Assembly: GCA_027382625.1 (NCBI GenBank)
Contig: JAJKFJ010022980.1
Span: forward strand, 1 to 64,000
Source: Tetmemena sp. SeJ-2015
Taxonomy: Eukaryota; Ciliophora; Spirotrichea; Sporadotrichida; Oxytrichidae
Direction: 5' to 3'
Length of the DNA: 64,000 nt
Made by a program: the position numbers and the translations under genes. A model generated the notes under the pieces. That model was not told the origin of the DNA, searched no databases, and saw only the letters and a list, made by a program, of their open reading frames with translations. Positions 36,736 through 48,088 of this stretch are shown piece after piece; positions within the stretch are counted from its first letter, which is position 1; every line of letters begins with the position of its first letter.

Positions 36736-38557
36736 ATGGAAAAAGCCAGATAGCAATTTATGAGAGTGCTAAAGACGGCAGACTTCGCTCGTTAGCTGGA
36801 AGTTTCCTTCCCCACTTCTTAAAGCGCATCCAATCCATCTGTGCCAAAGACCATCCAAACTCCAAACTACATAATGAGCACCAAAGGGTAAGTGATCATT
36901 AAAGTTAAATGCATTTTTTAGAGGAGCTTTAAATGGAATTATCAAACAAATATCAAGGAGATCGACTACCAAGGAGTAGCAAATATATCTATGTGCATAT
37001 ATTTTGAGTGTCGTTGAACTTCCACGACATGCATGACTACTTCAGTGTGATTGCTAAATACAGAGAGCACTTGAAAACTACGAGCACAGAAGAGTAATAA
37101 AAAGAATAATAGCTTTATATTAGAATTTAGATCTAAGAACGAAGATGTAAGTAGAGCAGCCCTGCTAATCCCTTGAAGCGATACTTCAACTACCAAGATA
37201 AGCTGGTGATGTTCTCACCCTTCAGCTACTCTCTTGACAAGGAGAGAGTCTCTGGCTTCAACGACGACATCCACTTCCAAGTCAACTTCAGGCACAAGGC
37301 TCAAAATTATTATTTACAGATGAAACTAAATTGTGATATAGGTTAACGTGAATGAGTACTTTGACTTTGCGTTGAAGAACGGATCTGATATCATTGTCTC
37401 TCCTTGTGAGCAAGTCACCTTCACCTCTGGCAAAAAGAAAAGAAAGCGCTCTTAAAAAGCTGCACTCAAGAACTTCCAACTCCTCCAAAGGCAATTTAAT
37501 AATCCTCATGATTTACTTCCATCTTTAATTTAAATTGAGAGATGCAAACAGCGACTAAGTGTTACTCATGCCTGTCCTGTTAGGAGATGACGACGGGTTG
37601 GATTCCTTTGAAATGAAAATGCTAGAGGGAATCTTCCTCAACAAAAATGAGCAAGATCCTCTCCACTATCATGGATAGTAAAAGTAAATATCATTTTAAA
37701 AATTATGGATTCATGATTTACGGAACAGACCAGCTTATTGCACCAGCTGCATTTTAGGAGATGAAGGATTTCTTCGAGAAGATGCCCTCTGAAAAACTGA
37801 GAGGTCATCATGGCCAAAACTCTCCCACTGAAGTCTTATTTAAAATTAAAAGAAAATATTAAATTTTATTGGGAGTGCTTGCTGGCATAGATATTTTTGA
37901 ATCTGACTTCCCTCTGACACTGGCTGAGTAAGGAGCAGCTCTAGTAATGAAAGACATAGATCTGTCCAGCGTGCAAAGAAATGCTGAAAATATAAAAGCT
38001 CATATTTCTTTTATTTTCTGAACAGTAGAAGGAGTCTTCACTCTCTCTTGCTAAGCTTCTTCATCAAGCTCAACTGCCTCTACTGAAACTCTGCCAAGAG
38101 AGTAGTAAAGACAACCATGCTAAGCTAGTGGAAGAATGTGGATGCTATACTTGCAGAAACTATAACAGAGCCTATCTCTACCACTTGCTTGAGGTGAAGG
38201 AGATGAACGCCAATATCCTAATTGGAATGTAAGTGACTATAATATTACTATCTCAACTTTACTTAAACTTTATCTAGTCATAACGTGTGGTAGTACGACC
38301 GCTTCTTCAAGCAGATAAGAGATAACATAGAAAACTTTGATACATATCTCAGGGAATTCGTGAGGGTGAACTGTGTATCTAGCAAGCAGGAACTCAAGGA
38401 GGGCTAAGAGATCTATGATGGCAACGTGTACTTTGCATTCAAGAACTCCAATACTAACTCAGGAGTGCAAGGAGGAGGCACTAGCGGTCCTAAGAAGAGT
38501 ATCCAGGAGAGAGGCAAGCAAGCCCAGTAAGAAAGTATCCAAACTGAAGACAAATGA
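36736..38557 (+). CDS. QTRT2: Queuine tRNA-ribosyltransferase accessory subunit 2 (QTRT2-like)
   Basis: This is a homologue of the non-catalytic partner of eukaryotic tRNA-guanine transglycosylase, which inserts queuine at position 34 of GUN-anticodon tRNAs. Landmarks in order: IQTPNYIMSTKGG near the N-terminus; after excision of an IES, EVLLGVLAGIDIFESDFPL and EQGAALVM, matching the family's 'GVDLFES..P....RG.AL'; then the zinc-binding region CGCYTCRNYNRAYLYHLLEV and, across a 49-nt intron (38,229-38,277), LIGIHNVWQYDRFFKQIR. The catalytic Asp context of QTRT1 is not seen. ATG at 36,736; TGA at 38,555-38,557. A 34-nt intron fits at 36,888-36,921. At least five IES interrupt the gene. The stretch near 38,010-38,060 is not fully resolved. 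Confidence 0.85.
36996..37027. other. IES, 32 bp, pointer CAT
   Basis: CAT at 36,996-36,998 and 37,028-37,030. Excision gives ISMCMHDYFSVIAKYREHLK in frame. The short pointer makes the exact boundary less certain. Confidence 0.55.
37297..37339. other. IES, 43 bp, pointer AGG
   Basis: AGG at 37,297-37,299 and 37,340-37,342. Excision joins FRHK to VNVNEYFDFALKNG in frame. Confidence 0.65.
37493..37526. other. IES, 34 bp, pointer AATTTAA
   Basis: AATTTAA at 37,493-37,499 and 37,527-37,533. Excision gives LLQRQFKLRDANSDQVLLM in frame. Confidence 0.85.
37671..37704. other. IES, 34 bp, pointer ATGGAT
   Basis: ATGGAT at 37,671-37,676 and 37,705-37,710. Excision gives PLHYHGFMIYGTDQL in frame. Confidence 0.85.
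37836..37865. other. IES, 30 bp, pointer TTATT
   Basis: TTATT at 37,836-37,840 and 37,866-37,870. Length is a multiple of three, so frame does not test it. Excision gives TEVLLGVLAGIDIF, which restores the conserved family motif. Confidence 0.75.
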
Positions 38558-38686
38558 AGTAATTAAAGAAGATATATATCTTAGGAACCTAATTAATTTG
38601 ATTGTTCCATTTTTGCAGTCTAGGTTTAAGATCAAATTCATAAGTCAATCAAATAAATGAAGCCAAAGTTTAAATGCCTCATTTCC

Positions 38687-39905
38687 TCAGTCAAAAAGCT
38701 CATCTTGATCTCTATCTACCTCCTCTGCTAAAAATTTTTTGTACATATAATTTAGCTTAAACTATGAGTTTGGATTCCTGAATTTGAGGCAAGAGCGAAG
38801 GAAATGGACTCTCAAAGAAGCAGCCTATCTTGTAAAAGATGTCGATGGAAGGTTGCTCCAAGCTTCTTCTGTACTCTCCAAACTTCTTTAATATATAATA
38901 TATTGCATATTTGCTTAATACTTTTTGGAGAGATCAGAGATGATGATTTCTCTCCCACCAACTGCCAAAGTGTCTGTCCCAAACTTGTCAGCTGGATCAT
39001 CCCCAAGTGACGATGTATGGACAACTGAGAAAGTGTACTTATTCCACAAGTGAGGGTGCTTGTTCTTAAGAGCGAGTACTTTAGCAGCCAGTTCAAAAGG
39101 GTGGTCTTCAGAGACTCGGAGAATCATATCTTTCACCAGTGGGAACAACATCGTCTTTAAGTCTTCATCAAATATCAATTTCACTCTCAGATTTAGCTCA
39201 ATCAACAAATTAATAGTAACTTAAAGATAAAAATAAAAGCTTTGGAGGCAGGAAAGGCAGCGATAGATTTCTTTTCAAAAGCTCAGTTTGACCAGTCAGC
39301 ACTGTACACCCATCTTTTTGAAAAAGCACAGAAGAATTCTCATCATCAGCTGTGCTTGAGTTTGTAGGTAGACTCAAGGCTTGCTTAAGTTTGATGTAGG
39401 CTGTGACAAAGTTCTTGTGCTCTGGAGTTCCAATCAAAAAGTCAGCAATGATGGATTCAAAAATCTAAAAGGCTATTAATTAGGAGAGATAAGGGAGTAT
39501 CTCCTTTTTCTGATCCATCATAAAACTGCTTTACTCACTTTGCATAGCGTCACTATTACCTGCTCTCTCACAATCAGTAGGAGTGCCGCCAAAGCTGAAC
39601 AAACTTAATAATAATTAAACTAAATCCTTTAGACTTTCCTTTTATTAACTTTTGATGTACTGCAAATCGATCTTGCAAAGCTTTGAACCATTTGATTCTT
39701 GGTCCAAGCCTTGCTTAAGCTTCCCAAACTAAGCCTAAGCGCTTCCTCTCTGCTCATTCCTGACCAGCTTCTGTACCTTGTACTGAATGCGTTAAGCTTC
39801 AGCAAGCTCCTCTTCACTCCTGAATTCCTCGCTGCCTCCCATGATCTGCCCTTATAACTTAGTGTTACTTGAATGAGAAGAGTCTATCATAGTTTCATCA
39901 GCCAT
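38687..39905 (-). CDS. Uncharacterised protein (~400 aa)
   Basis: ATG at 39,905 (MADETMIDSSHSSNTKLQGQ), then an acidic/Gln-rich helix (EEFRSEEELAEAQRIQYKVQ), DLVQLLLSLFSFGGTPTDCE, PEHKNFVTAYIKLKQALSLP, IFDEDLKTMLFPLVKDMILR, HTSSLGDDPADKFGTDTLAV and C-terminal KFLAEEVDRDQDELFD, stop at 38,687-38,689. A few frame changes at AT-rich spots fit introns or IES. No family recognised. The first 19 bases overlap the end of the RING gene on the same strand. Confidence 0.65.
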
Positions 39906-40972
39906 TGGAAAGTTAAATATGTAGATATTCCATTTATAGTAATTAAGTCATCCTCATCAAGTTCCTCTTCGAGTTTAGGTCCATCCCCAAATTCTGAAGC
40001 TGCAAGTCTACGAATCTCTTGTAGATTATCATGAGTCTCACCTCCCCTTGTGGGTTCCTTTCTCTTTTATCTGCTTGCTCTCTTAAAAAAGAGAGAGTTG
40101 AATAATTCTAATCTCCTCTGGTCAGGTCTTTAAAACCCATCCTCATCTCTCATACTCAATATAGGATGACTTATAAAAATTCCAAACTCGATGGTTATCT
40201 ATCTCCTTACTTCTCTAATTCCTGAGTCCTGACTTGCTACTGCTTCCTGAGCTGCATGAGTTGCTGCTGTTGTTGAATACTCTGCTCCTTCAAAATGACA
40301 GCCTGTCTATCCTCAAAGTCCTTGAAGATATCGAAGTCTCTAGCCAGGAGTTTGGTAATTTCAAAGAGTTGCTAGTCACGACGCAGTTCTCTCTGAGTTC
40401 CGATCGGGCACTTGCACAAAGGACACTTCTTGTCACTATAGAAGAAAAAAGATGTAAGCAGGAAGAGGAGGTCAAGAACTTTAAAATCTTTGGAAGATTA
40501 AGTGCAACCTGAAACCAAGAGTTCAATGAGTTAATAGACTGTGGACTTACTACTGGCGAATGCAGATTTAGATGCAATCCTTGCAGAAGAAGTGAAGGCA
40601 GTGCTTGATGAAAGCTTAGTCGTTCCTCACCTCTTTGCACAGTGCACACTACAAACTTAGATAGAATAGAAATCTAGCATTATAATCAATCTCTCATAGA
40701 GGAGGCGAGTTTTGATAGGTGGTGGGTTAGTTTTGTCCGTCTTGATAACTTCTGAGATATTTCTGACTTGACTGACCGCTTGCTCAATGATGTTGTGCTC
40801 ATAGTCCAGCAAATCAGACATGTAGTCTGCTTCCTTGCTTGAGCCACTTGGTAAAGTTTTAATAAAAATCTCATTGATTTGGTAACTGGCCTGAGTTGAG
40901 TAAGTTCTGAGAGTTGATGTAGAGCTCTCTGAATTATTTCAAAGCCAGTTCTATGATTTGATCCTCGTTCAT
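39887..40972 (-). CDS. RING-type E3 ubiquitin ligase, RING1/RNF2-like
   Basis: ATG at 40,972 (MNEDQIIELALKQFRELYIN), N-terminal helices (DYMSDLLDYEHNIIEQAVSQ), then a C3HC4 RING: CALCKEVRNDQAFIKHCLHF, FCKDCIQICIRQ, and across an intron YDKKCPLCKCPIGTQRELRR followed by DQQLFEITKLL. The 'C.H.FC..C....KCP.C.......LR.D..' spacing resembles RING1/RNF2, which ubiquitylate histone H2A in Polycomb PRC1; BRE1-type RINGs are an alternative. The C-terminus is Gln-rich (KEQSIQQQQQLMQLRKQ) and acidic. Stop at 39,887-39,889. One IES is resolved. A frame change just before the RING is not. Confidence 0.8.
40848..40878. other. IES, 31 bp, pointer TTGGTAA
   Basis: TTGGTAA at 40,848-40,854 and 40,879-40,885. 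On the minus strand excision gives SGQLPSGSSKEADYMSDLL in frame and removes a TGA. Confidence 0.85.
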
Positions 40973-41211
40973 GTAAGTAAACAGATTTGAGTTTAAAATG
41001 CTAAATTAGTTGATTTAAAATTATAATAACTCTCTATTAAATTGAGATCGCTCATATTGAGTATCAATATTTGCAGAGCATGATAATTTATTCGCTTTGG
41101 TTTGGTGAGATTTGTAAATTCTTAATTTAAAGAAATGAGTTTCAACTCACCCTAAAGAAATAAGAAGAACATGCTTACAAACAAACATTGGCATTTATTT
41201 TTATTTGATGT

Positions 41212-43219
41212 ATGCTAAATGGAGGAGTGATATCCAAGATGGACGGCAAGAGCCCAGAGAAGAGACTGCCTCCCTCCAACTAGATAGCCCAGGTCAACCC
41301 CTGAAACCTAAAGCTCAGACTCAAGACAGTCCCCAACAACCCAGCTATGACTGTTGACCTCTCCCAAAAGAGAAACCCAGACTAAACTCTCATAAATAAT
41401 AAAAATATGATAATTTGTCTAAACTCATTTGGATGAGTCGCCAGATATCTCCCCCAAGAGATAGAAGAAAATTATAGTTCCTGAGTTCACTCCCACAAAT
41501 GAGGAAAGAACCAACTATTTAAAAATGGAGGCATAGGGATTCGAAGACAAGATAAGGGAAAGAGCAAACGAGACTTCTCAAGCCTATAAATATTTAACTT
41601 ATTTATTTGCCTCTAGGAATGGGCTTGCCAATAAAAGGTTGGCTGTTGGGATGAGCAATAAAGATGGTTTTGGAGGCTTAAAACTCAGACAATTACAATA
41701 CTCAAACTCTTCCAATAATCTCCAATCTGAGTCCAATAATTCAAAACAAGTCCCTTCTTTTCAATTTATAAAAGACATAGTTTTTAATCAATATTTAAAG
41801 AGAGATGAAAGTTGAAGTGCCTATGAATATATATTTGTGTGTGGACATGTTTAATTCTTTGCGACTTGGTCAAATGAGTAGCAACTCAATCTAAGGGAAC
41901 GATAAGCTATATAATCAAAAGTAAAGAGAGATGAGAGCTCATCCTTAAACACTAACTCTTGCCACAAATTTGCCTCACGGCAGCATATTTAATGATAAAA
42001 AATTGAATTTTACCACTCTAGTTTTTTTAATGTGGGCATAAAGGATGGAGTGCTATTGCATTCTAAGACTTTTCAATAGCCCTAGCTAAATAGCACCAAT
42101 AATTATTTTTAAATATTAAAGCTACAAAAAAGCTAAAGCGCCAAGCCTTTTCAATGGACAGTCAAGCCAAAGACAGGACCCACCAAAGACTATGCAAAGA
42201 TGCTACAGTCTAAACTTGATGTGCTCATCCAGGAGAGAGAACAAGAGTCTTAGAAACTGCTTTTCGGCATTGGAACTGCTGCAATATATGCATGCTATTT
42301 TGTATTAATATATTGCAATAACTAAAAGTCTGTTTGGAAATCCAGTAAGCCTGATAACATCGGAGGTAAAGAAGCCAATACTGAAGCAAAGGCAATCATC
42401 TCATAGCGTTTATTATCAACTAAATTATTTCCTCTCGCTATAAGTTTAAAGGGGAGAGAGAAGGAGGTGAACAAGCTGTCTAACTTCGACAAAATCTTGG
42501 AGAAGCAAAACGAGAAAAAGCTGTCAAAGGCCAAGAGGTTGAGAGCCTAAGGAGATTCAAACATCAATGTGGTCTCTGAGGCAGGATATGGATCAGCAAA
42601 TGCTTTTTAATTTATGCAAGTCAGGCTTAGTTGAACTCTCCTGCATCTGCAAGCACTTACAAGCGTGCTCCTCTTGGCTCTAGAACCTAAAGAACTGCAG
42701 CTACCACTAACTTACTTGCTGTTCCATCCAACTAAAAGACATCTATATTTAAAAATATATCTTAACTTATTATTTATTGTTGTTATATTCGAGAGGACAA
42801 GTCTATTAGTTCCTGGTTTGAACTTTGGGAATGGAGGTATATCTGGGAGATCTTCAGCTCAGGTGGGGCCTCAAGGAGATGGCGAAGAGAATCGATTGTG
42901 CTTTGTATGGAAGAAAACTGGCAGCTGCCCACTAGAGAAGGATGGGACTTGCCCCTTCGCTCACTCTGAAGAAGACATTAAGTACTACAGACCCAATAGT
43001 AATATTCTCCATACAGTTTAAAAGGTCCTTATAGTGTGGAAGAAACTGGTGAAGTCATTCAACAATGAAAAAAACAGCGACAGTGAAAACTCAGATATCC
43101 ATTTTATCTTTTATTATGAATCAGAGAGTGAGAGAAGTTAAAAATTAATCTATTTTCATAATTTACTAAATGTTGAAGCATTTGTAAAAGTCCAGTTAAT
43201 AAAAATGCCCAAGGCTTGA
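41212..43219 (+). CDS. CCCH zinc-finger protein
   Basis: ATG at 41,212 (MLNGGVISKMDGKSPEKRLP). A polar N-terminal half (DISPKRQKKIIVPEFTPTNE) is followed by helical charged regions (DYAKMLQSKLDVLIQEREQE; LSNFDKILEKQNEKKLSKAK), a Ser/Ala/Thr-rich linker, and then one CCCH finger: LCFVWKKTGSCPLEKDGTCP followed by FAHSEED, with C-x8-C-x5-C-x3-H spacing. Such fingers usually bind RNA. The frame after the finger stays open to TGA 43,217-43,219 and coding continues at 43,278 with ankyrin repeats, so this could be the N-terminal part of one very large protein. One IES is resolved; AT-rich breaks near 41,780-42,130 and 42,740-42,820 are probably others. Confidence 0.7.
41382..41418. other. IES, 37 bp, pointer CTAAACTC
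   Basis: CTAAACTC at 41,382-41,389 and 41,419-41,426. Excision gives KRNPDQTHLDESPDIS in frame. The 8-bp pointer is among the longest here. Confidence 0.9.
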
Positions 43220-43277
43220 AGTTCTAAGGCGAGATTACAAATGTAGGATTTCAATTTTAAAAATTTGGTGTTAGAAA

Positions 43278-46200
43278 GGAAAAACTGACTTGATGGAGGC
43301 CTGCAGAACTAACAACGCAAATGGAGTGACCTTTTTATTGAAGAACGGAGCCAAAGTTAATTAAAAAGACTTCGTAAGTTAGTCACTCCTAGTTTTTTAT
43401 TATTCTTTTGTAGTTTTCAAAAGACGCCATTTATTGCCTAAGATTAGTTAATTGAAATTGTAAAATTCAACTAAATTTATGTTTATGATACTACGCTGTG
43501 AAGAACAAGAACTTCGAGGCACTAACTGCTCTAATTTAGCAATCTTTGTTCTTCTTGGATAACACAGTAACCTATGCAAACATGTATGGAAATATCCTCC
43601 ACACGGCTTGCTAGTATGCCAACATCAACATCCTCACTAAGCTACTTGACACTGAGCTCTATGATGTGAATTTGTGCGACAAGTATGAGCGATCTCCCAT
43701 CTTTTATGCCATTATAATAATAAGCATCTTAAATTAATTGCTATTATGAGAGACAACTTCGAGGCAGTCAACTAGTTTAATAATTGAGTGATTGGGGTTA
43801 TTTTTCTTAGTTAATTAAGAAATGCTCTTTCTTAGACTTTGAAGATAGCTATGGCAAAAACCTTATAGACTACGCGAGAGAAGTGCACAATGAAAAGATT
43901 CTTGTGCTACTTGTGGACAGTGGTGAAAATCTGGGCCAAAATATGAGCAAGGGCATTCAACTATCTATAATATAGAAAATAATTTAATGCAACTTCTGTT
44001 TGAAAGTGTGAAGCAACATTGGCTAGAATTATTTAAATCGCTTATCAAGAAGGGAGTTCCCATATCTTCAGTTGACCCCAAGGTACGATAACACTTCTAT
44101 TTTGATTACTTATTCAGACTGGAGAAAACGTGCTGCTGCTTGCCTACCAATTGAAGAATAAGGAAGTGCTCAAGTTTTTGATGAACTCAAGTGAGACCAC
44201 TCTATTCTCAGCCATCGATCATCAAGGATAGAATATCCTCATCAAAGTTTATAATGATTAGAATTTACTTTTAAATATTTTTAAAGCAGTTCTGAAACAC
44301 GACTATGAAATAGTTGAAAGGCTATTTGCAATAAAAAAGGACTGTTTAAAGATTGACTAGCAAGATGTAGATCAGAGAACTGCCCTCATGCATGCCTGTG
44401 AATAGAAAGACAGCAAGATAGCTAAGCTGCTTCTATCTCATGCTTGTCAAATTAATATCATGGATCTTGTAAGCTCTTTACACTTTTTTTACTTTGTTTT
44501 TCTATAGTAAGGTATAACAGCTCCTATGATTTGTGCAATAAATGACAATGTGGAATTGCTAAAAGAGATGATGACTTACTAGTTCAATATCAACTGGCAG
44601 GATAACGTAATAAAATTTCATCTCTAGCTAAGTATTATTGTTATAGTTGGGGCATCACATCTACGAGTACGCTAAGTCAAATAGAGCTAGAAGACTAATT
44701 ATGGATTACATTCGCAACTGATCTGAAGGGCTTACTAAGAAGGACAAAGAAAATTTGATAAATTAATTACTAGCTAAGACTAATTAAGGAGAGTTGAAAA
44801 CTGATAGGAAGAGATTGAAGGGATAGATGTCTTCTTAGATGTTTAATCTTGAGGATGAGGAATTGCTAACTCAAACCAATTTATCCAGCGGCAAGAAGAG
44901 CCGCAAAATGACCAATCAAGTCCAATAAACTTAGGGACTAGAAAATGAAAGAGAGAAATTGAAGTTGAAATAACTCCACGCCAGACAAAAGAGCACCTAG
45001 TCTCAAATGGTAGTAGAGGACAAGGCTCAGCTTGCAGAGATCTTGCAAGTGGCAGAAGGGCTTGTAGAAAACTTTTAAAGTTAAAAGATAAGTAGAGAGA
45101 ACAGTCTTAACAGTAAACAGTCTCCACTCACATTCCAAATTAAAACTCATAATAAGGGCTCAAGTAGTAGCCTCGCCTTTAATGAGAGCAGGAAATATCG
45201 AGAAGTCATAGACTAATTTGACAAAAATACAGCTGATGGAGAATTGACAGAGTCTGTAGTCGGGTCCGTGGCTGGAGTTGTATCAGGGGAAGTAGTGATC
45301 TAAAATAGTGGCTAGAAAACTCAAAAATTGTGGGAGCTAAGGAAGAACTAGGAACTTATAGATCTTACTTAAGGATTGACTACTGGTCCTTTGACTGAGA
45401 GAGCCGTGTCGAAAATGTCTGGCTCCCAGCTAAGTGTATCCCAGCATTTCAATCAATCATTTTAAATATTTCAATGAGGGAATGTCTTAGATTGTGAAAA
45501 AGAAGAGAAGGGTAAAGATGCACAATATCCTAGCTCAAATAGATAAAGAGTATATAGAGCAAACCTAGCAAGAGAAGCTCCAAGATGAGGAGGAAGGTAA
45601 GAGGATGATAGCAGCTAAGTTCCTCTAGTCTAGGATATCTCTGATTCAATTAACAAAGCAAGCACTCAGTAGACCGACTGAGTGAATGATGGCTAAGCAT
45701 CAACTGGTAGAGAACTATTTCAGAACAGAGGAAAACAAAATTCAGTCATAGATCGAAGCCTCAAAAGCAGAAGAGAATGTGAATTTCAGGAAAGTTAAAG
45801 TGCTGCCTGAAGTTATGGCAATCAAACTCAGATAAGAGAGGTTGGCGATTGAGAAGAAGAAAAAATAGAACGTGGCTTCTTCAGGCGCTGATGATATTCC
45901 AAACTAGAAGCTTCGGTCTTTGCAAAGTATTTCATCTCCTCCACCACCTCTATTAACTTAAACCACTCCTTAGTGGAACTTCAACTCCAACATCCTTTCT
46001 TTAAATAATTGAATGTATAATTCTTAAGATTAGGAGGAGTTGTAGTATGATCTTACTTTGAAAAGTGGAATGTAAACTCATGCGTCTGCATTTTTCAGCA
46101 AACTAAGAAGACTTAAAGATAATTTTTCAGCCTAGATCACCTAGATAAAGAACCTAACTAAGAGCGAGACTGGAAAGTAAACACAATCACAAGGGGTTAA

Positions 46201-47946
46201 AAGTTCAAGATCGCAGAGAAGCTTATCAGAGAGTGAAGTCAGTCAAGAGGAACACTAAGCTTTTGGTAGGGATCTAATGAAGCTTCAAAAAGCTGTAATA
46301 TATTTTCAGACGTTTTGATGATCTGTAATCAGCCAGAGAGCGGAAAATGTCCTCAAGCGGAAGTTGGAGGAAGAGAAGAAGAGGAAAGAGCAAGAGAGGA
46401 AAATGAGACTTAGAAAACTCAGAATCAAGAGAGTGACTTTAAAATCGCAAGAAAAAAGAATTGAAACTTTTCCTGCTCTTGATAAGCAAGGGTAGAATTA
46501 GACAAAGCCCAGTGATAAATAGGAGCATAACAAAGATGGATCTCCATAGAAGAGTTTGAAGGGCTAGAGTAGTATGAGCATAGCTTAAACTTAGGGTTAG
46601 TTTAATAAGGACCTTCATTCAAATATTCTCTTAATCTTTCTTAGTAGAGTATTATATTCATGAGAACTTATCTAAAGCCTAGTTAGTAATGCATCAGCGT
46701 CGCTCTTCTTTGAATCTGATGCTTCATTATTCACAGCGCTTTTAATCCCAGTCCTCTGCCAACTTAGTAGACTCTCTGAATTTAAACCCCCGCAATAAGG
46801 AGAAAAGTATCTTAGAGAAGATAATTATTGATGAAGAAGAGCAGCAAAGATTAGAAAGAGAGTACTTCTCTAGTAACCCAACGTCTCAAAAGCAATTATT
46901 ATGATGTAAATATTTAAGCAATACAGTAGTTTCCATAATCAATCTAGCAGAGGAGCGACTGCTCAAAGTAATATGAGATTTAATGGAAGTCTGAAAAGCG
47001 GTGGTTCTCAATTCGGCAAAGGAGGCAAACTTAAGCCTTTGAATCCGAGGTAAAGTTCTGGGGAGTTCGCCTAAACATCGAGAGAAGCTTACAACAACGA
47101 TCGCGAAGCTTATGTTAGGCTGAGTTCAGGGGATACTTTCAAGCAGAGTGCTTCACTCTACAGTTGTTATATTTTTATAGTAAAGGGTCTCCTAAATATC
47201 TGTACAAGCAATAGGAGAAGAATATGCTCTCTCCAAGAAATTAAGCCAAACAGCCGAAGATGCTCAAGTCACAGGTAGTAGCAGTCATTAGTTACAATAA
47301 GCCAAAGCCTCCTTAATAGGCAAAGATAGAATCTTAGAATAAGAACTCCTAGTAAAATGTCTTAACTCCAGAGTTTAAATAATACCAGCAGCTTCCAGGT
47401 GATATAGATACATTAAGTAAGTGAAATAAGTTTTATGATGGCCAGATGACTCCATTTGAAGGTCTGGAGGATTAAGCAGAAGGAATTGAGGGCTGGAAGA
47501 TAGAACTCAAGCAAGTAGACCAATCAATCATCAATTAAAATAGCAGAGTGCAAACTGCTAACTAAGTTAAAATGAAAATGTCTATTTTTATATATGAAGT
47601 GCCTTAGCTTTTGATTGGAAGTAATAATTAAGAAGACAATCACGATACTTCTCCGATCAACATACAGATTTAACAGCAAGGTCATTTCACACCTACATCT
47701 CAGCAGCGTATACTGGCTTACTAAAGTAACGTGTCGTTAAGTGAGTAGATCCTCACCTCTGAGCGCTTTCAGAGAAATGCTACCTGGGGTGAGGATGAAA
47801 ATGACATATTCGTGGATGGCCAATTCTCTCAAAGGGAAATAGAAAGGTATTTCAGTGGAAACGGTTAGCCAAGAAACCAGTCAGATACCAAAAAGAGAAC
47901 AGGCTAAAGGAAAGTTAGCTCTTATAGCTAAGAAGACGAGTTTTGA
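43278..47946 (+). CDS. Ankyrin-repeat and coiled-coil protein
   Basis: Ankyrin-type repeats come first: DLMEACRTNNANGVTFLLKN, YGNILHTACQYANINILTKL, YERSPIFYAI, DSYGKNLIDYAREVHNEKIL and later DQRTALMHACEQKDSKIAKL. From about 44,700 the protein is long, Lys/Glu/Gln-rich and coiled-coil or disordered (RAENVLKRKLEEEKKRKEQE; NPRNKEKSILEKIIIDEEEQ), ending FSQREIERYFSGNG...EDEF with TGA at 47,944-47,946. Small introns (about 35-55 nt) and many IES interrupt it; three are resolved firmly and two tentatively. The start is not defined, and the upstream CCCH region may be its N-terminus. A scaffold role is inferred from the repeats only. Confidence 0.75.
43773..43807. other. IES, 35 bp, pointer TAGTT
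   Basis: TAGTT at 43,773-43,777 and 43,808-43,812. The segment mimics an intron (GT...AG), but GT-AG splicing removes one base too many, whereas pointer excision gives EAVNQLIKKCSFLDFEDS in frame. Confidence 0.85.
45446..45467. other. IES, 22 bp, pointer ATTTCAAT
   Basis: ATTTCAAT at 45,446-45,453 and 45,468-45,475. Excision gives VSQHFNEGMSQIVKKKRR in frame. Confidence 0.85.
45680..45709. other. Possible IES, 30 bp, pointer GAG
   Basis: GAG at 45,680-45,682 and 45,710-45,712. Removal deletes an in-frame TGA and reads SRPTENYFRTEENKIQ. Short pointer, no frame test. Confidence 0.5.
46293..46322. other. IES, 30 bp, pointer CTGTAAT
   Basis: CTGTAAT at 46,293-46,299 and 46,323-46,329. Excision removes two consecutive in-frame TGA codons and gives KLQKAVISQRAENVL. 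Confidence 0.85.
47162..47178. other. Possible IES, 17 bp, pointer AGT
   Basis: AGT at 47,162-47,164 and 47,179-47,181. Excision corrects the frame to SASLYSKGSPKYLYKQ. Confidence 0.55.
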
Positions 47947-48088
47947 CATCAAACATGTTATAGTTGAACGTACAATATTTTCCCTAGATATTATCTTAAC
48001 TTCAAATGCATATTGAATTTACACTTATTGATAAATTATTTGTCTCAGTGAAGATTAGAAATATATCTAAGACATAATAAATTCAGCA

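Noticed and set aside
40234..40512. Plus-strand ORF MLLLPELHELLLLLNT...
   Set aside because: Antisense of the Gln-rich C-terminus of the RING gene; Leu runs are CAG/CAA Gln runs read backwards.
41901..42330. IES calls with AACTGCT and GCAATA repeats near 42,260-42,330
   Set aside because: Direct repeats exist, but excising them individually or together breaks an otherwise open frame, so they are probably coincidental.
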